This document shows, piece by piece, positions 1 through 5,985 of a stretch of DNA of 8,248 nucleotides. Source of the DNA: JBBSZK01 sp964354995 (lineage in GTDB: Archaea > Nanobdellota > Nanobdellia > Pacearchaeales > GW2011-AR1). Numbering within the stretch: position 1 is the stretch's first letter; each line of letters begins with the position of its first letter. The stretch is from contig CAYHBQ010000027.1 in the NCBI GenBank assembly GCA_964354995.1, forward strand, positions 1-8,248, in the 5' to 3' direction. Position numbers and translations under genes: made by a program. The notes beneath the pieces are model-generated. The model had not been told where the DNA came from. It was given only the letters and a program-made list of their open reading frames with translations, and made no database searches.

Positions 1-468
1 TTTAGCTATTTCATCAAAACTATTGAACTTGCAAAAAAGCACGATGTGCCTGTCGTGTTCGTCAGTTACCCGCACACACTCGAATATGACCAAATCATTA
101 CGGAAAAAAACATAACAAAGGAAGACTATTATGCGCGAATATTTACTGAAGTTAATAAAACACTTGACAACTATACGTTTCTTAATTATTATGCTCTCTT
201 CCCTGAAAAAGATTACCTTTTTGGTGATCCTGAACATGTTAACTATATCGGCTCCGAGATTTTCTCAAAACAGTTGTACTCTGATTTACAAACGCTTGGG
301 CCCTCTTCTCCCCAAGAAAGTCAAATTGTCACAGCAAAACGCGATTCTGGGTCGTTTTATGCAGTTTATATTCTTTTGATGCTGACTGTTCTCGAGCTGG
401 GCGTTTTGCTGTTTCTTCTTTTAAGAAAGCACGTTAAAGTTGCTCAAAGCGGCGTAATCCTTCCGTAA
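1..468 (+). CDS. SGNH/GDSL hydrolase-like protein, C-terminal part, membrane-anchored
   Basis: The reading frame is open from the first base, so the start lies upstream; 155 residues are visible. The first part, with the run VPVVFVSYPHT, looks like the last beta strand of an SGNH hydrolase. The motif GDPEHVN at in-window residues 75-81 matches the terminal D-x-x-H block of this family (D76, H79, followed by N81). SGNH enzymes are esterases or O-acyl transferases that often modify surface glycans. A strongly hydrophobic helix at residues 118-142 is followed by RKHVKV, so by the positive-inside rule the catalytic domain would face outward and a short tail inward. The GDS and nucleophile blocks are outside the window, so activity cannot be judged. 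The last 35 bases overlap the convergent WavE-like gene. A T-run right after the stop (471-474) could help termination. Fold call is fairly sure; substrate unknown. Confidence 0.7.
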   Translation, partial: FSYFIKTIELAKKHDVPVVFVSYPHTLEYDQIITEKNITKEDYYARIFTEVNKTLDNYTFLNYYALFPEKDYLFGDPEHVNYIGSEIFSKQLYSDLQTLGPSSPQESQIVTAKRDSGSFYAVYILLMLTVLELGVLLFLLLRKHVKVAQSGVILP

Positions 469-1513
469 GTTTTTCTTGGAGGGTCGTCTTTTCAAGTTTG
501 CCTTCAATAAGTGCATTCACGAATCCTTGTTCATAGAAATAGAGCATGCCGCTCCTAGGGAAGCGCACTTTTTCAACTGAAAAGTTTTTCTCGGCGTTCC
601 GCTCGTCCGAGCGAGGCAGAACTCCTTTGTAAAAGTCCCTGAATACGATTTGGTCTGGAAATGAAACAAGGTCTATATAGAAGTGGCTGTACAAGACGTA
701 ATAATACGCTGCGAGTAAGTCGAGATAGTCTTGGTCTTTCAAGCGTGCATTGAGAATAGCAAACCTGTTACGCTCGGAGGCTTTTTTGATGAAAGAGAAA
801 TGCTTGAGTCGTTCGTACATCTTGGGAAAATTTCTCTTCAGAAAATTTTTCATGGCTCGGTCCTTGCGATATTTTGACATGGACGATGTAAAGAGAGGAT
901 ATTTTGCTAAGAACGGTTCGATAAACCGCATGACGTGATGTACATCCGTACCGAGATCGTATTTTTCAAAATAGTCCTTGTTATAATTATATAATTTCTC
1001 CAAGTCTTCCTTAAGTCCGAAAAAACACTCATCGGCCATAAAAAAAGGTTTTGTGAGCTCGAACCAAGGAACCCATACTTTACACTTGAACACATTTCCT
1101 TTGGGAAGATTTTTTGTGATTTTGAGAAGCGTCTCTTTTTCAGTTGCGATTTTTTTAATGAATTGCGGTTCGATATAGGTATCTGAGCGTGTCTTGAGGA
1201 CAAACGTTCCTTTAGCGATGTGGGTAAGGCCGACTTCAAGTCCCTTCATCTGCCTCCAGATGAAGTCCTTTCCTTGGTAGTAGGGGCTATTCTCATTTAG
1301 TGCGGGATCCTCTGCTTCGATGATTACGACACCTGCTTGCTTAAATGCTTCGTGCATATCGGGGTGCTTTGCGGGCTCGCCGATTCGCGTTGCGAGCATG
1401 ATGGTGTCTACGAATCCCTCTTTCTTGAGTTGTGCCAAATCTTTTAGAGATTTCTTAAAGACCTCGTATTCTCGGATAAGGCCTGTAAAAAGAACAGTAA
1501 TCTGCGTCTGCAT
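434..1513 (-). CDS. WavE-like glycan synthesis protein (putative glycosyltransferase)
   Basis: This 359-residue protein resembles the WavE family, known from lipopolysaccharide core synthesis genes. The N-terminus has a beta strand, ITVLFTGLIRE, as in the family's opening block. Next come a strand and loop around residues 35-47 and a segment at 83-96 with R-Q-x-x-G-L. Then follows LKTRSD at 106-111, the conserved R-S-D that plays the part of a DxD-type motif. MADECFFGLKEDLEKLY at 159-175 matches the family's W/D-FFFG block. There is no signal peptide or membrane helix, so it probably acts at the inner face of the membrane. The ATG at 1513 is chosen because a TTTAAA box sits 27 bases upstream and no Shine-Dalgarno is present, suggesting a leaderless mRNA. 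Its tail overlaps the SGNH gene, and together they point to surface glycan work. The donor sugar is unknown. WavE membership was judged by eye. Confidence 0.6.
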   Translation of the reverse strand: MQTQITVLFTGLIREYEVFKKSLKDLAQLKKEGFVDTIMLATRIGEPAKHPDMHEAFKQAGVVIIEAEDPALNENSPYYQGKDFIWRQMKGLEVGLTHIAKGTFVLKTRSDTYIEPQFIKKIATEKETLLKITKNLPKGNVFKCKVWVPWFELTKPFFMADECFFGLKEDLEKLYNYNKDYFEKYDLGTDVHHVMRFIEPFLAKYPLFTSSMSKYRKDRAMKNFLKRNFPKMYERLKHFSFIKKASERNRFAILNARLKDQDYLDLLAAYYYVLYSHFYIDLVSFPDQIVFRDFYKGVLPRSDERNAEKNFSVEKVRFPRSGMLYFYEQGFVNALIEGKLEKTTLQEKLTEGLRRFEQL

Positions 1514-1534
1514 GGAATTGTGTGTTGGATTCGG

Positions 1535-1540
1535 TTTAAA
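1535..1540 (-). promoter_or_regulatory. archaeal TATA box for the WavE-like gene
   Basis: On the minus strand this reads TTTAAA, in the context GCTTTAAACC, with a purine-rich AAAAAG just upstream that could act as the BRE. Its first T is 27 bases from the A of the ATG at 1513, so transcription would begin at or next to the start codon. No Shine-Dalgarno lies between. Confidence 0.6.
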
Positions 1541-1570
1541 GCTTTTTCGACATAATCTGACGGCATAAAC

Positions 1571-1578
1571 TTTAAATA
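1571..1578 (+). promoter_or_regulatory. archaeal TATA box for the DUF218 gene
   Basis: TTTAAATA begins 29 bases before the ATG at 1600, the usual spacing of an archaeal TATA box to a transcription start. The bases in between have no Shine-Dalgarno, so a leaderless mRNA is expected. The box is 31 bases from the TATA box of the divergent WavE-like gene, so the two promoters may compete or be regulated together. Confidence 0.7.
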
Positions 1579-1599
1579 TCGAACTTGGCGCGCTTTTTT

Positions 1600-2265
1600 A
1601 TGAACATTGATACAGGCAAGATAGAAGCGATATATAACTACGTACGTGCGGGAACGGGCCCCCTAAAGCGTGCGGATGGGTTGTTTGTATTTGGAAGAGC
1701 AGACCCTTTAGTAGCCAATAGAACGGCTCAACTGCTTGGAGAGGGCCTTGCAGACTATGCGATTATTGCGGGGGGCATTGGAAAAGATTCTGGCCCGTTA
1801 ACAAGATTACAGATTCCTGAAGCTCACTATCTCGCGTCACTCCTGGTTGCTGATGGGGTTCAGGGGGATAAATTGTATGTTGAGTCTCGCCCGAGAAACG
1901 GAGGCGAGTGTTGTGAGATGGGGCTTGGAAAAATAGTCGAGGAACGTTTGCCTCATGAAGACATGACCGTGGTTATTCATCCTACCTCTCTGAAACGCAT
2001 TATGGCTATGCTCGAGCATAAGGCCCCTCAACTCGGATTTAAGACGCGATGGCAAGGAACGGGTACGCACTATACGTTTGACTCTCGAAGATTGATTGAC
2101 CAAAAAGAAGCGGTTGCCGAGCTGTTGCGACTTGCTGATTGGCCCGTTAACAAAGATGCCGCGGGCAACCCCGATCCGTGGTGCGCACCGCAAGCAGATC
2201 TACCTTGGGGATTGGTGGATGTTGCACGAGCCTATAGTGCGGCTTGGAAGGCAGAGAGAAAATAA
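1600..2265 (+). CDS. DUF218 (YdcF/SanA/ElyC-like) domain protein
   Basis: A 221-residue protein made of one DUF218 domain. The pattern follows the family: a strand with G-R (LFVFGRADP), AIIAGGIGKDSGP for the glycine-rich loop, IPEAHYLASLLVADGV for the helix after it, and ESRPRNGGECCEMG where YdcF-type proteins have a T-N-T-G-E-N block. HPTSLKR follows as the later strand and loop. DUF218 proteins bind small ligands in a Rossmann-like fold. Bacterial members (SanA, ElyC) affect the cell envelope, but their reaction is not settled. No signal peptide or membrane helix is seen, so this one is probably cytoplasmic, like YdcF. The frame also allows a TTG start at 1585, but that would lie upstream of the predicted transcription start; ATG 1600 is 29 bases from the TATA box. 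The stop is 4 bases from the end of the convergent cupin gene. Confidence 0.75.
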   Translation: MNIDTGKIEAIYNYVRAGTGPLKRADGLFVFGRADPLVANRTAQLLGEGLADYAIIAGGIGKDSGPLTRLQIPEAHYLASLLVADGVQGDKLYVESRPRNGGECCEMGLGKIVEERLPHEDMTVVIHPTSLKRIMAMLEHKAPQLGFKTRWQGTGTHYTFDSRRLIDQKEAVAELLRLADWPVNKDAAGNPDPWCAPQADLPWGLVDVARAYSAAWKAERK

Positions 2266-2269
2266 TTTC

Positions 2270-2686
2270 TTAGTGATTGTGTTCGCTTTGTATTCGACCG
2301 TCTGGTCTGCCCGTATCATCTTGAATTCGCACGACATCGTCAACGTGGGGTGTTGAGCATTCAAGCATAACCAAATCGGTAAGCGCGCACACGCGGTGCT
2401 TCTTAGGAGGTAAGACCGTGATAAACGTCCCTGGACCACATACTCTTTTCTCAATTTCGCCTGCATCGTTTTCTAGCCAGACTTCCGCCTGCCCTGAAAT
2501 AACATAGTTCGTTTCTTTTTTCTTATTGTGATACTGAAAACTTGTTTGATTTCCTGCATTGAGGATTATCCTTTTGTAGCAATAATCCCCATCGAGGTGT
2601 AACCATTCTTCGCGCCCCCAAGGCTTGTCTACAATTTTCGGAGGATTTCCGTAGAAATCTTTACTTAAGGGAAGGTCACTTGCCAT
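2270..2686 (-). CDS. small cupin protein, type II phosphomannose-isomerase-like
   Basis: A 138-residue single-domain cupin, last gene of the five-gene operon. KPWGREEWL at 21-29 and the segment from G45 to G65 match the opening of the isomerase domain in bifunctional mannose-1-phosphate guanylyltransferase/isomerase proteins. The cupin motif shows Q51, H53 and E58 as likely metal ligands (the classic first His is Gln), and H97 in LPPKKHR is the ligand of motif 2. DDVVRIQDDTGR at 116-127 matches the C-terminal D-D-I-V-R-x-x-D-x-x-G-R signature of type II PMI. It probably isomerises or epimerises a phosphorylated or activated sugar; mannose-6-phosphate is only one option. The ATG overlaps the previous gene by 11 bases and has GGGAG 6 bases upstream, suggesting coupled translation. 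Family call is firm, exact reaction is not. Confidence 0.75.
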   Translation of the reverse strand: MASDLPLSKDFYGNPPKIVDKPWGREEWLHLDGDYCYKRIILNAGNQTSFQYHNKKKETNYVISGQAEVWLENDAGEIEKRVCGPGTFITVLPPKKHRVCALTDLVMLECSTPHVDDVVRIQDDTGRPDGRIQSEHNH

Positions 2687-3686
2687 TTAATGCTCCCTGG
2701 TAGTGCCCAATCGTGCCCATGATGTTGTTTATGATTGTTTCGTTCATGTCTTCTGATTTGTTGAGTTCAGAGAGTATCTTTTTATAACTATCTGACGTGA
2801 AATGATAGTGTCCTGCGATGGTCGCACAGAGAAACTTATTTGCTTCGGTGTTATTATGCAACCATTTCTTCCACTTCCCGCCCTTGTAAACTTCATCGAC
2901 AAATGCTTCAGTGTTAATACCGTAGATGGAGCACTTGTTAAGCACGGTTTGGGTTTGAATGACGCCCAGTTGGGGGGCGATGTTCATAGCGTCTACGAGA
3001 CCTTTACGTGAGGCTATTTCTTCTTTAGTAAGATAATCTGCGTTGTGCTCTTTGAGCTTTAGACCCTTTTCTCTTATTTTCGCACCCATTTGTTTTACAA
3101 AGGACTCATTGAAGTTGCCGACTTGCTGAATTTCCTTTACCAGACTGCCGGTCTGCACGACAAAGAACTCTGGCTTGCAAAATTGGGAAAAGAAATCAAT
3201 TTCGTGCTCGACTTCTTTCAGATTCATAACGCCATAATTTGTACCCATGTTTTCATCGGTCCCTATTTCAAGCATTATTTTCGGATTAAGGCTTAAGCAG
3301 TATTCGACTGCTTTTTTTGCTTCCCCCAATACAAAATCTCGATCTCCTTTGAGATGGCAGAAATCTATATGTATGAGATCGAAGCCGTTTTCGATATCGG
3401 AACGAATCGTCTTATACGTGTCTTCGAGATCATAATTTCCATTGAAACCTGGGCCGCAGTGATCTCGGCAGACAACAACATTGCTCTGGGGATAGAGAGA
3501 TTTCATGCTTCGTATAAATTCCATATAGTGCTTTGTCGTCCAGTTATTGACGTATCCCCCTGCGTGGTCAATTTGATTTTTTGAAGCGATGAGCATGAGT
3601 GGTGTGCGCATATAGTTCGAATATCTGAATATAGCTTCGATGATTTCAGGGCTCATAGGCCCTATAGCTAACTGTGCTTGTATCAT
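2676..3686 (-). CDS. GatZ/KbaZ-like aldolase-family protein (tagatose-bisphosphate aldolase subunit family)
   Basis: A 336-residue TIM-barrel-type protein. Its N-terminal third follows the GatZ/KbaZ family. PLMLIASKNQIDHAGGY at 29-45 corresponds to P-L-x-I-E-S-T-x-N-Q-V-x-x-x-G-G-Y, and CRDHCGP at 73-79 to the G-G-D-H-x-G-P block. Further on, LIHIDFCHLKGD, MLEIGTDEN and the KEHNADYL segment look like the strand ends of a barrel with acidic and His residues for metal or phosphate binding. In enteric bacteria GatZ/KbaZ is described as the non-catalytic partner of the class II aldolase GatY/KbaY; no GatY/KbaY-like gene is in this window. It overlaps the upstream gene by 4 bases (ATGA) and has AGGAG 7 bases before its ATG. 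It is somewhat shorter than the enteric proteins (about 420 residues). A role in making or breaking a carbon-carbon bond of a sugar phosphate is an inference. Confidence 0.65.
   Translation of the reverse strand: MIQAQLAIGPMSPEIIEAIFRYSNYMRTPLMLIASKNQIDHAGGYVNNWTTKHYMEFIRSMKSLYPQSNVVVCRDHCGPGFNGNYDLEDTYKTIRSDIENGFDLIHIDFCHLKGDRDFVLGEAKKAVEYCLSLNPKIMLEIGTDENMGTNYGVMNLKEVEHEIDFFSQFCKPEFFVVQTGSLVKEIQQVGNFNESFVKQMGAKIREKGLKLKEHNADYLTKEEIASRKGLVDAMNIAPQLGVIQTQTVLNKCSIYGINTEAFVDEVYKGGKWKKWLHNNTEANKFLCATIAGHYHFTSDSYKKILSELNKSEDMNETIINNIMGTIGHYQGALNGK
2693..2698 (-). promoter_or_regulatory. Shine-Dalgarno for the cupin gene
   Basis: AGGGAG on the minus strand, 6 bases before the ATG at 2686 and inside the end of the GatZ-like gene. 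It supports the start that overlaps the upstream gene by 11 bases. Confidence 0.55.
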
Positions 3687-5278
3687 TGTAGAACTCCTAA
3701 GTCTTTGAGGGCAGTATATAATTTTAACTTTCCCATGTGATAGAGCATCATATCGAACGGTGCTTGATGAAGAGGAGCCATGTTAAGGAATACAAGCGCC
3801 GTGATGAGTTTAACTTTCTTGAGATCGAAGCCGTTTTTAACAATGAATTCTTCGCACTCTTCTTTCGCGTCAAGAAGGTCATTACCAATCGTATAATTGT
3901 AGTAAACACTTTGCCCACTCATATCGAACGTGAATCCCCCTTTCTTTATTATTTGGTATGAAATATTAACACCCCCGTACATCTTTGCGAGGTCGTAATA
4001 TAGGTCCCCATGGTCAACCGACCCCCCAAAGTCTTGTCTCCAGTCAAGAATGACAAATTTTGGTAAAGAATTGGCCGCATTTCTCGTAACAAGAATGTTA
4101 TCAAATTGTAAATCTCCGTGGAAATTGGTCGGGATTCCGTCTGTAATGAAATTCCAATCTATTTTTTTTAGGAGTTCGTTCAAGGGAGGTACTTGTACGC
4201 CATTAATAATGTTCCAGTCGTCCGCGAGGTTTGTTTTGTCATAGAATTTTTTCAACCGTTCGAAGGTTTTTTCTTTATAAAATTGTTCACACGTCGCTTT
4301 AAACCGTTCTGCTTCTTCATTCGAGAGTTCTGACTTTTTCCAAAGACTTGTTTTGAGCCAAACCAAAAAATCCTTAACAAGTTGACGGTTCAACACATTA
4401 TACATAACCTGCCCGTCAAGCTTTTTGTATGCATAAAAGTTCCCTTGCATGCCTTCAATTTCTGGGCAAAGACCCTTGAGATTCTTCGAGCGTTTATATC
4501 GATTTTCGGTTATGCTTTTATCTGCGAAATATTTTATGACCTTTCCATTCACGAAGTAAATAAACTCGTTTCCTTTACTAAAGTCAAATCTTTTTTCTCC
4601 GCCTGAAAAGTTTTCATTTGTTTCTTTGTAACTTTCTAGTGTGCCGGTGTCGAACCATGTAAATGCCGTAGGCACTAGTTTATTTTCTATAAGCGATTTG
4701 AAACCGTTTGAGACTTGGATTTGACCCTTAATGGGCTCTTTGTTGTTTTCGAGGGCGTTCCAGAAGTGTTCGTAGTCACGCACTCCGGCAAGACCGATGA
4801 ATGCGAATTTGTTATCAGTTTTTATTTTGTCGTCGAGTTGGTATATTAAGTTGTTTTTTATTTTCACTGTGCAATATCGCTCTGTTTCTTTAACGGGTGC
4901 GATGCCGAACCAGTTTTCGTTGGGTTCGGGGATATCTTCGAGTACAATGGTATCTGATGTGACAAAAATAAAGGGGCATTGTAAGTGAGATTTACATTCA
5001 AGAAGTGCGTGACCGGGGCCGGTTCCGGGACCGGCATATTTTTCTGACTGCACGAACGTAAACCTGCGATCGTTGTGAGCTAATGTCAAATAATCCATGA
5101 CCGTTTCTTTTTTATGACCGAGAGCGAGTACGATTTCGACTTGTTTAGGGAATTTTTCGATGATGTATGAAATGGCTGCCTTGAAGTTAATGGGTAATAT
5201 CGAAGAATGAATGCTTCTTGTGAGCTCTCCCATTTGACTGCCTATCCCTCCCGCCAAGATACAGACTTTATAATGCAT
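3683..5278 (-). CDS. fusion: degenerate nucleotidyltransferase domain + APH/choline-kinase-type phosphotransferase
   Basis: A 531-residue two-domain protein. Residues 1-225 are a paralogue of the upstream nucleotidyltransferase, ending in WFDTGTLESY at 208-217. The signature Arg of G-x-G-S-R-M is Gln (Q15), the conserved Lys at 25 is Ser, G-K-P is F-K-A (32-34) and the Gly before D109 is Ser, so this half is probably inactive or altered. Residues 230-531 form a kinase domain: K249 in VIKYF as the ATP lysine, E258 as its likely partner, HGDLQFDN at 387-394 as the catalytic loop (D389, N394), and LDWRQDFGG with D412 as the metal-binding Asp. Such kinases phosphorylate small alcohols or sugars. 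The pairing recalls LicA/LicC in phosphocholine activation, but the substrate is unknown. It starts 2 bases after the upstream stop, with GGGGA 6 bases before the ATG. It shares a 66-bp identical block with its neighbour. Confidence 0.8.
   Translation of the reverse strand: MHYKVCILAGGIGSQMGELTRSIHSSILPINFKAAISYIIEKFPKQVEIVLALGHKKETVMDYLTLAHNDRRFTFVQSEKYAGPGTGPGHALLECKSHLQCPFIFVTSDTIVLEDIPEPNENWFGIAPVKETERYCTVKIKNNLIYQLDDKIKTDNKFAFIGLAGVRDYEHFWNALENNKEPIKGQIQVSNGFKSLIENKLVPTAFTWFDTGTLESYKETNENFSGGEKRFDFSKGNEFIYFVNGKVIKYFADKSITENRYKRSKNLKGLCPEIEGMQGNFYAYKKLDGQVMYNVLNRQLVKDFLVWLKTSLWKKSELSNEEAERFKATCEQFYKEKTFERLKKFYDKTNLADDWNIINGVQVPPLNELLKKIDWNFITDGIPTNFHGDLQFDNILVTRNAANSLPKFVILDWRQDFGGSVDHGDLYYDLAKMYGGVNISYQIIKKGGFTFDMSGQSVYYNYTIGNDLLDAKEECEEFIVKNGFDLKKVKLITALVFLNMAPLHQAPFDMMLYHMGKLKLYTALKDLGVLQ
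3694..3698 (-). promoter_or_regulatory. Shine-Dalgarno for the GatZ-like gene
   Basis: AGGAG on the minus strand, 7 bases before the ATG at 3686 and within the last codons of the fusion gene. It is the clearest Shine-Dalgarno in the window, and it fixes the start that gives the 4-base ATGA overlap. Confidence 0.6.
4739..4804. repeat. 66-bp block identical to 5443-5508 (copy in the fusion gene)
   Basis: These 66 bases are identical, base for base, to 5443-5508 in the neighbouring paralogue. They encode residues 159-180 of the fusion protein. Shorter identical islands shared by the two genes lie at 4643-4660, 4695-4717 and 4905-4934. Because wobble positions match too, this looks like gene conversion or a recent partial duplication, not protein-level constraint alone. 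Confidence 0.9.
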
Positions 5279-5280
5279 AG

Positions 5281-5985
5281 TTATTCCCCTTTGTACCCCG
5301 TTCCATTAGGATAGTTTTCGAGGGCGTGCTTGTAAGCATTCGGTGCGCCGGTGTCGAACCATGTGAATATTTTAGCCACCATGTTTTTTTCTAAAAGTGA
5401 TTTGAAACCGTTTGAGACTTGAATTTCGCCTGCGATAATGTTTTTGTTGTTTTCGAGGGCGTTCCAGAAGTGTTCGTAGTCACGCACTCCGGCAAGACCG
5501 ATGAATGCTAAGTTGCCCTCTACACGTACCTTGTCATCAATACGCACGATGTTTAGACGTTCATCAAGTTTCGCTGAACAAAATCGCGTTGTGTCGGGCA
5601 CTTCTGCCAGTCCGAACCAGTTTTCGTTGGGTTCGGGGATAGGCTCTTTAACGAGCGTGTCTCCTGAGAGAAAGACGAAGGGACATTGGAGATGTTCTTT
5701 GCACTGCAACATTCCATAACCGGGACCCTTGAATCCCTCTGGAGAGGGTTTGTCTTCGACGAAGGTAATTTTTCTAGCGGGATAGGCATACGTTAAGAAA
5801 GTTTTGAGATCTTCTTTTTTGTAATTGAGCGAAATTATTATTTCGACATCTTCGGGGAATTTTTCGATGATATGGCAGATAGTCGGTTTTCCTTGAACGG
5901 GAATAAGCACTTTATTGTAATATTTAGAAAATTCACCCATCCGGCTCCCGATTCCGCCTGCAAGAATAATTACTTTGTAGTTCAT
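5281..5985 (-). CDS. sugar-nucleotidyltransferase (NTP_transferase family)
   Basis: A 234-residue single-domain nucleotidyltransferase of the RmlA/GlmU-N/LicC type, which joins a sugar or alcohol phosphate to a nucleotide. All key blocks are present: LAGGIGSRMGE at 8-18 (R15), K25 and GKP at 32-34 in NKVLIPVQGKP, a GPGYG turn at 87-91 in place of the usual G-T-A-x-A, SGDT at 107-110 with D109 as a metal ligand, and WFDTGA at 209-214. It lacks any C-terminal beta-helix, so there is no acetyltransferase. It is probably the active nucleotidyltransferase of the operon, since the related domain in the next gene has lost R15 and K25. Start: ATGA overlap with the HAD gene and AGGGA 7 bases upstream. 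The nucleotide and the sugar cannot be told from sequence; KdsC-like and kinase neighbours suggest a phosphorylated sugar or polyol made in this operon. Confidence 0.85.
   Translation of the reverse strand: MNYKVIILAGGIGSRMGEFSKYYNKVLIPVQGKPTICHIIEKFPEDVEIIISLNYKKEDLKTFLTYAYPARKITFVEDKPSPEGFKGPGYGMLQCKEHLQCPFVFLSGDTLVKEPIPEPNENWFGLAEVPDTTRFCSAKLDERLNIVRIDDKVRVEGNLAFIGLAGVRDYEHFWNALENNKNIIAGEIQVSNGFKSLLEKNMVAKIFTWFDTGAPNAYKHALENYPNGTGYKGE
5285..5289 (-). promoter_or_regulatory. Shine-Dalgarno for the nucleotidyltransferase-kinase fusion gene
   Basis: GGGGA on the minus strand, 6 bases before the ATG at 5278. It lies in the last codons of the upstream nucleotidyltransferase gene, which fits translation from a polycistronic mRNA. 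Confidence 0.5.
5443..5508. repeat. 66-bp block identical to 4739-4804 (copy in the nucleotidyltransferase gene)
   Basis: The second copy encodes residues 160-181 of the stand-alone nucleotidyltransferase. The shorter shared islands on this side are at 5347-5364, 5399-5421 and 5612-5641. The two copies are in direct orientation, 704 bp apart, so recombination between them would delete DNA and fuse the two genes in frame. Confidence 0.9.

Noticed and set aside
907..1239. 110-codon minus-strand frame inside the WavE-like gene
   Set aside because: Shadow frame of the WavE-like gene; its Ser/Arg-rich product has no domain features.
1585..1599. TTG start giving five extra residues to the DUF218 protein
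   Set aside because: It lies between the TATA box and the predicted transcription start, has no Shine-Dalgarno, and the ATG at 1600 fits the -29 spacing seen at two other genes.
1837..2193. 118-codon minus-strand frame opposite the DUF218 gene
   Set aside because: It is antisense to a clear DUF218 protein and has neither promoter nor Shine-Dalgarno.
3374..3837. 18-bp identical sequence at 3374-3391 and 3820-3837 in two unrelated genes
   Set aside because: Both encode N-G-F-D-L in the same frame; the genes are not related elsewhere, so this is most likely chance.
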